A DNA stretch of 52,990 nt from Phenylobacterium sp. (GTDB lineage Bacteria; Pseudomonadota; Alphaproteobacteria; Caulobacterales; Caulobacteraceae), in assembly GCF_031181185.1 (NCBI RefSeq), contig NZ_JAPSKZ010000002.1, forward strand, positions 1-52,990, in the 5' to 3' direction. Under the pieces are notes generated by a model. The model was not told the origin of the DNA. It did not search any database and saw nothing but the letters and a program-made list of their open reading frames with translations. This document shows, in pieces, positions 37,899-46,183 of this stretch; positions within the stretch are counted from its first letter, which is position 1; the number at the start of each line of letters is the position of its first letter. The position numbers and the translations under genes were made by a program.

Positions 37899-39217
37899 AC
37901 CCCGCCCTCGTCCCGCTTCTCGAGCGTCGCGATCGCCGCGGCTTCGCGGCTGGCGGGCTCGGGGTCGGCGTTGCGCAGCTGGGCGTTGCGGAAGCAGTAG
38001 ACCAGCATGGCGAGGGTCAGCGCCGCGTTCAACAGGAACGGGGCCGGCGCGATGTGCTGGTAGAGCCAGACGAAGAACGGCGCGAGCACCACATTGATGC
38101 CGTTGACCGCCGCGATGGCGCCTGCGACGCGGGCCTGTTCCTCGATGCTCACGGCGATGGACGAGCCGGCGGTGAACCCCGGCCGGGCGAAGCCGAAGCC
38201 GAGGCTCGAGATCGCGTAACCCGCGACCACGATGTAGTAGTCCGGCGCGACCGCCACGATCACGTTGCCCAACGCCGCGACCGCCACGCCCCAGCGCAGC
38301 AGCTGGCGCGGGGTCATCTGGAACATGCGGATCAGGCCCCACTGGGCGAGGAGCCCCGCCACCGCGCCGAACATCATTGCGATGGCGATGAAGTACTGCG
38401 CCTGGGCCGGCGACATCGAGAGCTTGTCGATGATCAGGAAGCCCAGCGTCTGCGCCTGGGCGGTCTGGCACGTGGCGACGATGAAGCCGTAGATCAGAAA
38501 GGGCGTGACCCGCGGGTCGCGCCACATGGGCTTCTCCTTGGGCGCGCCGGCCACCACCGGTCGCCGTGGCCGCCGGGCCTCCGGCGCGACCGGCGTCTCG
38601 GGCAGGTAGCGCCAGACCACGAACAGCATGGCCGCCGCGATCAGGGCGAAGGTGAAGAGCGGGCCGGCCAGCCCGATCACCGGATAGATGAAGAGCGGCG
38701 CCAGGAACGGGCCGATCACCGTGCCCAGCCCGAAGGCGCCGGCCAGGCTGGCCATGGCCTGCGTGCGCTTCTCGGGCGGCGTGCGCTCGGCGACATAGGC
38801 CTGGGTGGCGGGGTTCGCGGCGGCGCCGAAGAGGCCGAACAGCGCCCGCGCCAGCAGGAACAGGATGAAGATGACCAGCGGCGCCGCCAGGTGCCGCAGC
38901 CCCGCGCTCACCACCAGGCCGCAGAGCGCCATCGAGACCATGAAACCCGACAGGCCGACCATCATCAGCGGCTTGCGGCCGCGCCGGTCGGACGCCCTCG
39001 CCCACCAGGGGGAGGACACGGCCCAGAGCACCGCCGAGAGCGAGAAGATCGCCGCCACCATGGGGTCGGGGATGCCGATCGAGCGGCCGATCGCCGGCAG
39101 GACCGAGATCAGCCCGGTATTGCCCAGCGCCGTGGCCAGGGACACGCCAAAGATGATGGCGAACGGCCGGCGGGACAGGCCCGCCTCGGGCGGCGCGGAG
39201 CTGGGCATCGGGTTCAC
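37895..39217 (-). CDS. MFS transporter (TetA/DHA1-like)
   Basis: A 440-aa protein with twelve predicted membrane helices. It has the family motif A version in WWARASDRRGRKPLMMVGL (loop 2-3, near 72-90). A central loop (about residues 210-235) is rich in Arg/Pro and separates the two six-helix halves. It may export drugs or metabolites; the substrate cannot be told from sequence. The stop overlaps the mltB stop region. No regulator gene is adjacent. Confidence 0.88.
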   Translation of the reverse strand: MNPMPSSAPPEAGLSRRPFAIIFGVSLATALGNTGLISVLPAIGRSIGIPDPMVAAIFSLSAVLWAVSSPWWARASDRRGRKPLMMVGLSGFMVSMALCGLVVSAGLRHLAAPLVIFILFLLARALFGLFGAAANPATQAYVAERTPPEKRTQAMASLAGAFGLGTVIGPFLAPLFIYPVIGLAGPLFTFALIAAAMLFVVWRYLPETPVAPEARRPRRPVVAGAPKEKPMWRDPRVTPFLIYGFIVATCQTAQAQTLGFLIIDKLSMSPAQAQYFIAIAMMFGAVAGLLAQWGLIRMFQMTPRQLLRWGVAVAALGNVIVAVAPDYYIVVAGYAISSLGFGFARPGFTAGSSIAVSIEEQARVAGAIAAVNGINVVLAPFFVWLYQHIAPAPFLLNAALTLAMLVYCFRNAQLRNADPEPASREAAAIATLEKRDEGGV

Positions 39218-39313
39218 CGCTTACGCCCGACGCGGCGGCCAGCGCAAACCCGAATGACGCTCACGGCCCATTAAGCATTAACGGCCATGCTCGCCGCGCC
39301 TTCGGGGGAGTCC

Positions 39314-40183
39314 ATGTTCCAGATCATCGGCATCGTGCTGCTGTTCGCGCTGGTGTTCGGCAGCTACATCATCTCGGGCGGCAACATGGCGGTGATCCTC
39401 CATGCGCTTCCTCACGAGATGATGGCGATCGGCGGCGCCGGCGTGGCGGCGTTCCTGATCGCCAACTCGATGCCGGTCATCAAAGGGACCGCCGGCGGCT
39501 TCGGGAAGATCTTTTCGGGGCCGAAGTGGAAGCCCGCTGACTACCGCGACCTGTTGGCCCTGCTCTTCCTGCTGACCAAGACGATGAAGTCCAAGGGCGT
39601 CATCGCGCTGGAAAGCCACATCGAGAACCCGAAGGAGAGCACGATCTTCACGCGGTTCCCGAAGATCATGAAGGACCACTTCGCCATCGACTTCATCTGC
39701 GACACGCTGCGGATGATGACCATGAACCTGGAGGATCCCCACCAGGTTGAAGACGCGATGGAGAAGCAGCTCGAAAAGCACCATCACGAAGCGCTGGCGC
39801 CGAGCCACGCCATGCAGAACCTGGCCGACGCCTTGCCCGCCCTGGGCATCGTCGCCGCCGTGCTGGGCGTCATCAAGACCATGGGCTCCATTACCGAGCC
39901 GCCGGAAGTTCTCGGCGGCATGATCGGCTCGGCGCTGGTCGGGACCTTCCTGGGCGTGTTCCTGGCCTATGGCCTCGTCGGTCCCTTCGCCACGCGCATG
40001 AAGGAGGTCACCGAGGAAGAAGGCTCCTTCTACAGGATCATCCAGTCGGTGCTCGTCGCCCACCTGCACGGCAACGCCGCGCAGATCTCGGTGGAGATCG
40101 GCCGCGGCAACGTCCCGTCCGGCGCCCAGCCCAGCTTCCTCGAGCTGGAAGAGGCTCTCTCGAACATCCCGAACGAGGCCTGA
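39314..40183 (+). CDS. motA: Flagellar motor stator protein MotA
   Basis: MotA forms the 5:2 stator with MotB and drives flagellar rotation with proton flow. The 289-aa protein has four membrane helices, two near the N-terminus (about residues 2-20 and 28-48) and two near 175-230. The cytoplasmic loop contains LLFLLTKTMKSKGVIALESHIENP. The stator signature PALGIVAAVLGVIKTMGSI lies near 180. ATG 39314 follows GGGGGAG; a longer frame from 39287 is unlikely. No motB gene is adjacent, which is usual in caulobacters. Confidence 0.96.
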   Translation: MFQIIGIVLLFALVFGSYIISGGNMAVILHALPHEMMAIGGAGVAAFLIANSMPVIKGTAGGFGKIFSGPKWKPADYRDLLALLFLLTKTMKSKGVIALESHIENPKESTIFTRFPKIMKDHFAIDFICDTLRMMTMNLEDPHQVEDAMEKQLEKHHHEALAPSHAMQNLADALPALGIVAAVLGVIKTMGSITEPPEVLGGMIGSALVGTFLGVFLAYGLVGPFATRMKEVTEEEGSFYRIIQSVLVAHLHGNAAQISVEIGRGNVPSGAQPSFLELEEALSNIPNEA

Positions 40184-40262
40184 GCGGCCTTGCCGCTCGC
40201 GGCCGGCGCGGCCTATCCCTGACCCTCGCGCCAACGCAGGCGCTCGGAAGAGGACTAGGGAC

Positions 40263-40532
40263 ATGACCCACGAACTGCTCCGCAAGCTGCTCGTCGCCGG
40301 CGCCGCCGTCGCCGCCCTGACCGTCGCCGCCTGCTCGAAGAACGAAGAGGCGGCCGAAACCACGCCGGCCGCTGAGACCGCCGCCGCCCCCGCCGACGCC
40401 GAGGCCGCCATGCAGGCCGCAGCGGCCGACGCCGCCGCCGCTGCTGGCGACACGGCCCCGGCCGACGCCACGACCGCCGCCGAGGCGCCGACCACGCCGC
40501 CGGCCGCCGAAGCGCCCGCCGAGAAGCACTAA
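40263..40532 (+). CDS. Small Ala-rich lipoprotein
   Basis: An 89-aa protein. The signal peptide ends in LTVAAC, with Cys at residue 24, so it should be a lipoprotein. The mature part is about 65 residues of mostly Ala, Glu, Pro and Thr with no aromatic residues, low-complexity and probably disordered. The function is unknown. The ATG follows GGACTAGGG, and a strong intrinsic terminator lies 30 bp after the stop, which supports a real, separately ended transcript. Confidence 0.7.
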   Translation: MTHELLRKLLVAGAAVAALTVAACSKNEEAAETTPAAETAAAPADAEAAMQAAAADAAAAAGDTAPADATTAAEAPTTPPAAEAPAEKH

Positions 40533-40562
40533 GCGCCAGGGCGACTTTCGCTTAAAGACACG

Positions 40563-40590
40563 GGGCCGCCCCAGCCGGGCGGCCCTTTTT
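40563..40590 (+). terminator. Intrinsic terminator after the Ala-rich lipoprotein gene
   Basis: GGGCCGCCC and GGGCGGCCC form a perfect 9-bp stem with a five-base loop, followed directly by TTTTT. It is in the plus direction and ends the lipoprotein transcript before mnmC starts at 40613. Confidence 0.9.
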
Positions 40591-40612
40591 CTTGGCCGGA
40601 CCGACCTTTTCG

Positions 40613-42331
40613 ATGACCGGAAGCCCGCTGGACTGGACTGCCGACGGCCAGCCGCGCTCGCGGCTGTTCGGCGACGTCTATTTCTCGGCCGAAGACGGTC
40701 TGGCCGAGACCCGCGCCGTGTTCCTGGACGGCTGCGGCGTGCCCGACGCCTGGGCCGGACGGCGCCGGTTCGTGGTCGCCGAGCTGGGCTTCGGAACGGG
40801 CCTGAACATCGCAGCCTTGCTCGATCTCTGGCGCCGCACCGGCCCGCCCGGAGGCCAGCTCCACGTCTTCACGGTCGAAGGCTTCCCGATCGCGGCCGAC
40901 GAGGCGGCCCGGGCGCTCGCCCGCTGGCCCGAGATCGCCCAGGCGGCCCAGGCGCTCACCCGTCGCTGGCCGGGCCGCGCCCGCGGCGTCCACCGGCTGG
41001 AAATCCCCGAGTTCTCGGCCGTCGTCGACGTGGCCGTGGGCGACGTCGCCGAGGCGCTCGCCGGCTGGACGGGCCGCGCCGACGCCTGGTTCCTCGACGG
41101 CTTTTCGCCGGCGCTCAATCCCCAGATGTGGTCCGACGAGATCCTGGCGCTCGTGGGCGCGAGGTCCGCGCCCGGCGCACGGGCCGCGACCTTCACGGTA
41201 GCCGGCCAGGTCCGGCGGGGGCTGGCGGCGGCAGGCTTCTCCGTCGAGAAACGCCCCGGATTCGGCCGTAAGCGGGAGCGGCTGGAGGCGCGTTTCCCAG
41301 GCGAACCGCAGGACGCCTCCAGCCGCCGCGTGGCCATCGTCGGCGGCGGCGTGGCCGGGGCCGCCGCCGCGCGGGCGGTGCGCGCCCTCGGCGGCGAGGC
41401 GGTCGTCTTCGAGGCGGACGCGCCGGGCGCCGGCGGCTCGGGGAACCCCGCCGCTTTGGTCACGCCGCGCCTGGACGCCGGCCTCGGCGCACCCGCCCAG
41501 CTGTTCGCCCGCGCCTTCGCCCGGGCCGTCCAGCTCTGTCGCGCCCTCCCGCAGGCGATCATCACCGAAGGCGTGCTGCAGCTTGCGACGGCCGACCGCG
41601 ACCTCCCCCGCTACGAGAAGATCGCCGCCTCCGACCTGTTCGAGCCCGGCGAGCTGACGGTGCTCTCGGCGGCGGAGGCGGCGGAACGCCTGGGCGAGCC
41701 CGCCCCCGCCGCCCTTGACCAGCGCAGCGCCCTGGTCGTCGAACCCGCGGTTCTCCTGGAAGCCTGGGCGGGCGAGACGCGGCGGACGCGCGTGGCCAAC
41801 ATACGCGACCTGGACGCCGACGCCGTGATCGTCGCCGCGGCGCTCGGCTCGCGAGCGCTGCTGCCGGACCTGCCCCTGAAGCCCGTCCGCGGTCAGGCGA
41901 GCTGGGCGCCTGCACAGCATTTCGCCGCCGCCGCCGCATGGGGCGGCTATGTGCTTCCGACTCGCGACGGGGTCCTCTTCGGCGCCACCCACGACCGCGA
42001 CGACGAGGCCGTCGACCTGCGCGCCGATGACCACCGACGTAATCGGGAGACCCTCGCGCGCGCCCTGCCGGGTCTCGCGACGCGGCTCGCGGACGCCATC
42101 CTGGACGGCCGCGCCTCGGTGCGGGCGACAACGCCCGACCGCCTGCCGATCGCGGGAACGACCCGCGACGGCATCCATGTCCTGACGGGTTTTGGGTCGC
42201 GCGGGTTCTCGCTCGCGCCGCTGCTGGCCGAGCACGTAGCCGCCCAGGCGCTCGGCGCGCCCTCGCCGCTGCCGGCCGCGGCGCAGGCCCTCGTAGACCC
42301 CGCACGTTTCGCCCGCCGAGCCCGTTCCTGA
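40613..42331 (+). CDS. mnmC: Bifunctional tRNA 5-methylaminomethyl-2-thiouridine synthesis protein MnmC
   Basis: A 572-aa fusion. The N-terminal half (about residues 1-230) is the AdoMet-dependent methyltransferase, with ELGFGTGLNIAALLDLW and DAWFLDGFSPALNPQMW. The C-terminal half is the FAD-dependent oxidase with the dinucleotide motif VAIVGGGVAGAAAARAVRALGG (near 240). The late FAD segment is TGFGSRGFSLAPLLAEHVA. Together they convert cmnm5U34 to mnm5U34 in several tRNAs. ATG 40613 is the first family-like start; it lies 22 bp after the terminator, so its promoter must overlap or precede the hairpin. Confidence 0.95.
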   Translation: MTGSPLDWTADGQPRSRLFGDVYFSAEDGLAETRAVFLDGCGVPDAWAGRRRFVVAELGFGTGLNIAALLDLWRRTGPPGGQLHVFTVEGFPIAADEAARALARWPEIAQAAQALTRRWPGRARGVHRLEIPEFSAVVDVAVGDVAEALAGWTGRADAWFLDGFSPALNPQMWSDEILALVGARSAPGARAATFTVAGQVRRGLAAAGFSVEKRPGFGRKRERLEARFPGEPQDASSRRVAIVGGGVAGAAAARAVRALGGEAVVFEADAPGAGGSGNPAALVTPRLDAGLGAPAQLFARAFARAVQLCRALPQAIITEGVLQLATADRDLPRYEKIAASDLFEPGELTVLSAAEAAERLGEPAPAALDQRSALVVEPAVLLEAWAGETRRTRVANIRDLDADAVIVAAALGSRALLPDLPLKPVRGQASWAPAQHFAAAAAWGGYVLPTRDGVLFGATHDRDDEAVDLRADDHRRNRETLARALPGLATRLADAILDGRASVRATTPDRLPIAGTTRDGIHVLTGFGSRGFSLAPLLAEHVAAQALGAPSPLPAAAQALVDPARFARRARS

Positions 42332-42391
42332 AACCGGCGCCGCCGCCTATATTCGCGGCTGCTCGGGGGACATTCCGCCAGGAACCGAGAC

Positions 42392-42802
42392 ATGAAGAGC
42401 AAGAACCGCGTGGCCGCCGCCGTCCTGGGCCTGGCGGCGCTGGGCCTGTCCTCGCCGCAGGGCGCGGTCGCCAAATCGCCGCTGGAAGGCGCCGAGAAAG
42501 GCAAGCGCCAGTGCTTCTGGACCAGCCAGGTCAACAACTTCGCCGCCGAGAACGACCGGGTCGTCAACGTCCGCGTCGGCGTACGGGAGGTCTATCGCCT
42601 GGAGATCTTCGGAACCTGTCCCGAGATCGACTGGACCCAGAAGATCGCGCTCGTCTCGCGCCACGGCTCGAGCATCTGCAGCGGCCTGGACGCCGAGATC
42701 GTCACGCCCTCGGCGATCGGCCCGCAGCGCTGCACGGTCCGCAATATTCGCAAGCTGACGCCGGCCGAGGTCGAGACCCTGCCGCGGAAGGCCAGGCCCT
42801 GA
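42392..42802 (+). CDS. Secreted DUF6491-type protein
   Basis: A 136-aa protein with a signal peptide (about residues 1-27, cut near GAVA-KS). The mature domain has four cysteines at about positions 41, 67, 87 and 104 (CFW, GTCPEIDW, SSICSG, RCTV), which may form two disulfides. The pattern matches DUF6491, a periplasmic family common in Caulobacterales with no known function. It stands alone between mnmC and the TonB receptor genes, 60 bp after mnmC on the same strand. Confidence 0.75.
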   Translation: MKSKNRVAAAVLGLAALGLSSPQGAVAKSPLEGAEKGKRQCFWTSQVNNFAAENDRVVNVRVGVREVYRLEIFGTCPEIDWTQKIALVSRHGSSICSGLDAEIVTPSAIGPQRCTVRNIRKLTPAEVETLPRKARP

Positions 42803-42808
42803 CGTAAA

Positions 42809-42837
42809 GAAAAGGGGACGCCGTCGCCAGCGCCCCC
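42809..42837 (-). terminator. Intrinsic terminator of the first TonB receptor gene
   Basis: On the minus strand GGGGCGC pairs with GCG(U)CCCC across a short loop, with one bulged base, and is followed by UUUUCUUU. It lies 25 bp past the stop of the receptor gene at 42862 and between that gene and the convergent DUF6491 gene. Confidence 0.7.
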
Positions 42838-42861
42838 TGCAGTCGCTCTCCTGGGAGACGA

Positions 42862-45800
42862 TCAGAACCGCTTGCGCACGCCCAGTTCGAAGACACGGCC
42901 CAGCGGGTTCCCGTTCGTGTAGTCGTAGTTGTACTGGCTGGGCGCGTACGGCGGGTCGGTGTCGAAGATGTTCTGGACGCTCAGCGACACCATGGCGTCC
43001 CACGGCGCTTCCCACCGCACGATCAGGTCGTGCTGCCAGAAGTCGTCCGACTTGCCGACCGGGACCAGCTCGCGCCCCGCCGTCGCCGTGGGGTTCGGCA
43101 CGGTGACGAACAGCGGCGAGCCGAAGGCGGGCGAGGTGCCTTCCGCATAGCGCGTCTGCCAGCGCACCGAGACCGGGCCCCGGTTGAACGAGGCGAACAG
43201 GTTCGCCTTCACTTCCGGATACGAGAAGAAGTCGTTGATCAGGTCGGAGAGGCCCGCGCGGTCCTCGGCCGGCGAGATGGCGATGTTGGAGCCCAGCATG
43301 GTCACCGCGCCGCGCTTGTACTCGATCAGATAGGTCGCTTCGCCGCCCACCGACCAGCTGCCGTCGAACCAGCCGTCCCAGTCGTACTGGGCGCGCAGCT
43401 CCAGGCCGGAGGTCTTGGTGCTGGGGCCGTTGGTGAAGAAGCTGCGCAGCCGGGCCACGTTGCCGGCCCCGCAGGCGCCGGCGAAGGTGAACCGGGCCTG
43501 CAGCGCGGCGAACGCAGGATTGCCGCAGTTCGCGTTCGAGTTGCCGGGGAACATGGTCGCGTACAGGCGCGCACCGCTTTCCTCGATGATCTCGTCCTTG
43601 AACTTGAAGTTGAAGTAGTCGAGCGTCGCCGAGAAGCCGCCGATCTCGACGATGGCGCCCAGGTTGAAGGTGTCGGCCTTCTCGGGCTTCAGGTCGGGGT
43701 TGCCGCAGCTCTGGAACGCGCGATAGGCGCTGCCCAGGACACGCACCCCGTTGTTGCAGCCGGGGGTGACGAAGCCCACCGGCGGGGCGCGGAACGTGGT
43801 GCTGGCCGTGCCGCGCAGGGCCAGCCAGTCCATCACCTGCCACTTCACGGCCACCTTGGGGTTGGTCGTGGAGCCGATGTTGCCCTGATAGGCCTCGTGT
43901 CGGATGGCGAAGCTGAGGTTGATGGCGTCGGTGAGCGGCGCCTGCAGCTCGCCGAAGATCGCCTTCACGTTGCCGTCGTCGTCCCGGTCGGTGTTCGAGC
44001 CGAAGAAGATCAACGGGCCGGTCTCGTCGGCGCAGCTCGCGCGGTCGGGACAGGGGTTCTCGTCGGCGTTGAACAGCGCGCCGTACTTCCGCAGTTCGCG
44101 GTTGTAGCGGTACTGCACGCCGAGCGCCCAGGCGAGATTGCCGCCGCCCAATTCGAAGCCCGTCTCGCCCGAGAAGACGGTGTCGACGACCAGGAGCTGG
44201 TTGGTCAGGACGTTCGTGTAGTTGCCGTAGAGCCAGGCGACCACCTGCGGATCGTTGGCGACGGCGGGGTTGAAGTAGGGGTTCGCGGCCCCGTTCACGG
44301 CGCTGACCGGCACGCTGTTGGTGAACGGGTTGAAGTAGTAGCAGCCGAGCGCGGTGTTGCCCGCGCCGGTGGTGAAGTTGGCAGTTTCGGCGGCCGTGCA
44401 CCCGCCCGGATCGTCAGCCTTGGCGCCGAAGCCGCGCAGGGCCAGCTGCAGGTTGCGGACGAGCAGGTCGTTGGTGTTGGTGGTGTTCTTCTGCTCCATG
44501 AAGGTGACGGCGGTGTCGAAATTGATCCCGCCGAAGACCTTGCCCTGGAAGCCGGCCGAGAGCCGGTAGCCGTCGTTCACGACCGCCTGGTGGTCGGCCT
44601 TGTCCTTGTTCAGCGGATGGCCGGCGAAGGCGATGGCCCGCCAGCCCAGCTGGACGATGTCGACGCCCCGCGCGCCCAGCGGAGCGCCGGGCTGTGCGCC
44701 GGTCGGGGCGTTGGCCGTGGCTCGGATCGTCGCGCACTGGGCCGCGGTGAGCGGCGCCGCGCAGGTGTTGAGCAGGGCGACGAGGCCCGGGTGGTTGGCC
44801 GGGATGTTGTAGGGCACCGACAGGTTCGGTCCGCTCGCCGCCGTCGGCGAGAACGAGGTGCCGCCGGCCGACACCGGCGAGGGGTACTGCGCCGTCAGGT
44901 TCGCGGGCGAGAGGCGCTGCATCGGCACCTCGTTCTTGGCCCAGGCCGCCTCGGCGTGGAACGACAGGTTCTCCGACAGATCGAAGTTCACCTCGCCGTA
45001 GAGCTGGTAATGGTCCTCCTCGTTCACCAGGTCGTTGAAGTTCGAGAACTGGAAGCGGCAGGTTGAGCTCGTCGTCGCCGGGTTCTGGGCGCTGACCGGC
45101 ACCGCGACGGTGGCGGTGGCGCCCTGGCCCAGCGTGCCGTTCAGCGGGTTCGGATAGGTGATGTTGTTGGTGAGGACGCCGCCCAGCTCCTCACAGCCGT
45201 TGTCGCGGAACAGCGTCGCGCCGGCCAGGAACAGGCCCGGGTTGGAGGCGCCGGTCCAGCCGCCGGCGCCGGCGTAGCCGCCGAAGTCGAACGACCTGAG
45301 CGCCCAGTCGCGCTCGTGGATGTCGAGCCTGGACCGATGCCGGTAGCCGGCGGTCAACAGGACGTTGCCGTTGTCGAAGTCCTTACCGAACGCCGCCTGG
45401 GCGTTGTAGTCGCCGTCCGAGCCGTCGATCAGGGCGTACTCGCCCGACACCTCGAGGCCGTCCAGGTCCTTGCGTGTGATGAAGTTCACGACCCCGCCGA
45501 TCGCGTCCGAGCCGTAGGTGGCGGCCGCTCCGTCCTTCAGGATCTCGACCCGCCCGACCGCGGCCGTGGGGATGAAGTTGAGATTGGCGCCGCCGCCCTG
45601 GAACGCCGCCACCGGGCTGTCGGCGAGTCGCCGGCCGTTCATCAGCGTGAGCGTCCGCGCCGCACCGAAGCCGCGAAGGTTGATCGTCGCGGTCCCGGCG
45701 CCGCCGTTGTAGCGGTTGCTCTCCCCCAGCGACGACTGGGACGAGGTCACGTTCTTCACCAGCTGGACGACCGTCGGAGAGCCTTGCGCCTCCAAGTCCT

Positions 45801-45987
45801 CGTTGCTGAGCACGTCGACCGGCAGGGCGGTGTCTTCGGGCGTGCCGGCGATCAATGAGCCGGTGACGACCACTTCCTCGACGTCGGTGGCCCGCGCGGG
45901 GGCCGTCTGGGCTTGCGCCTGGGCCGCGACGCCTAGGGCCAGGGTGACGGCCAGCAGGGAGCCGCCGCAGAAATAGCTGCGTTTCAT
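42862..45987 (-). CDS. TonB-dependent receptor (paralogue 1)
   Basis: A 1041-aa outer-membrane receptor. The signal peptide (about residues 1-27, ending AQAQ) is followed by a TonB box region with VEEVVVTGSLI near 36. The plug domain holds LRGFGAARTLTLMNGRRL and GSDAIGGVVNFITRKD. A 22-strand barrel runs to the C-terminus and ends in Phe (VRKRF). It is a large receptor with several Cys-containing loops, as typical in Caulobacterales and sphingomonads. The ligand is unknown. It shares signal, plug and ribosome-site features with the next gene and is its tandem paralogue. ATG 45987 follows GAGGGGAGGAAA. Confidence 0.93.
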   Translation of the reverse strand: MKRSYFCGGSLLAVTLALGVAAQAQAQTAPARATDVEEVVVTGSLIAGTPEDTALPVDVLSNEDLEAQGSPTVVQLVKNVTSSQSSLGESNRYNGGAGTATINLRGFGAARTLTLMNGRRLADSPVAAFQGGGANLNFIPTAAVGRVEILKDGAAATYGSDAIGGVVNFITRKDLDGLEVSGEYALIDGSDGDYNAQAAFGKDFDNGNVLLTAGYRHRSRLDIHERDWALRSFDFGGYAGAGGWTGASNPGLFLAGATLFRDNGCEELGGVLTNNITYPNPLNGTLGQGATATVAVPVSAQNPATTSSTCRFQFSNFNDLVNEEDHYQLYGEVNFDLSENLSFHAEAAWAKNEVPMQRLSPANLTAQYPSPVSAGGTSFSPTAASGPNLSVPYNIPANHPGLVALLNTCAAPLTAAQCATIRATANAPTGAQPGAPLGARGVDIVQLGWRAIAFAGHPLNKDKADHQAVVNDGYRLSAGFQGKVFGGINFDTAVTFMEQKNTTNTNDLLVRNLQLALRGFGAKADDPGGCTAAETANFTTGAGNTALGCYYFNPFTNSVPVSAVNGAANPYFNPAVANDPQVVAWLYGNYTNVLTNQLLVVDTVFSGETGFELGGGNLAWALGVQYRYNRELRKYGALFNADENPCPDRASCADETGPLIFFGSNTDRDDDGNVKAIFGELQAPLTDAINLSFAIRHEAYQGNIGSTTNPKVAVKWQVMDWLALRGTASTTFRAPPVGFVTPGCNNGVRVLGSAYRAFQSCGNPDLKPEKADTFNLGAIVEIGGFSATLDYFNFKFKDEIIEESGARLYATMFPGNSNANCGNPAFAALQARFTFAGACGAGNVARLRSFFTNGPSTKTSGLELRAQYDWDGWFDGSWSVGGEATYLIEYKRGAVTMLGSNIAISPAEDRAGLSDLINDFFSYPEVKANLFASFNRGPVSVRWQTRYAEGTSPAFGSPLFVTVPNPTATAGRELVPVGKSDDFWQHDLIVRWEAPWDAMVSLSVQNIFDTDPPYAPSQYNYDYTNGNPLGRVFELGVRKRF

Positions 45988-45994
45988 GGTCAAA

Positions 45995-46006
45995 TTTCCT
46001 CCCCTC
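45995..46006 (-). promoter_or_regulatory. Ribosome binding site of TonB receptor 1
   Basis: The leader reads GAGGGGAGGAAA, 7 bases before the ATG at 45987. The same 12 bases precede the second receptor gene. The site fixes the start codon against an upstream in-frame start at 46032. Its core GGGAGGAAA is complementary to the unpaired region of the candidate sRNA at 52060-52150. Confidence 0.75.
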
Positions 46007-46075
46007 AGGCGCGCCCGCCGCATCTGATGCACGGCTGGTCGATCCCCTGAGCGGACGAACGATCACATCAAACTT

Positions 46076-46113
46076 CCGGTACGGCAACGTACCCCATTTC
46101 GGAATCGTACCGG
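46076..46113. promoter_or_regulatory. Repeated CGTACC inverted repeats, candidate operator of receptor 1
   Basis: GGTACG-gcaa-CGTACC (46078-46093) is a perfect palindrome. A third copy, CGTACCGG (46106-46113), is the inverted partner of CCGGTACG at 46076-46083. The three half-sites lie about 90-125 bp upstream of the receptor start, in a promoter position. No regulator gene is nearby. Symmetry is seen; function is inferred. Confidence 0.45.
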
Positions 46114-46130
46114 TGTTACCAAAATGCCAA

Positions 46131-46162
46131 AGAAAAGCGCCGCCGGACGAGTCCGGCGGCGC
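46131..46162 (-). terminator. Intrinsic terminator of the second TonB receptor gene
   Basis: GCGCCGCCGGA and TCCGGCGGCGC form a perfect 11-bp stem with a four-base loop. On the minus strand it is followed by UUUUCUUU. It begins 22 bp after the stop of the upstream receptor gene at 46184, so the two receptor genes are transcribed separately. Confidence 0.9.
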
Positions 46163-46183
46163 AGGCTTGCGGGATCCTGGCGA

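Noticed and set aside
39271..39281. TTAA-gca-TTAA upstream of motA as a CtrA box
   Set aside because: The full CtrA site needs seven bases between the TTAA arms; here there are three, so it does not fit.
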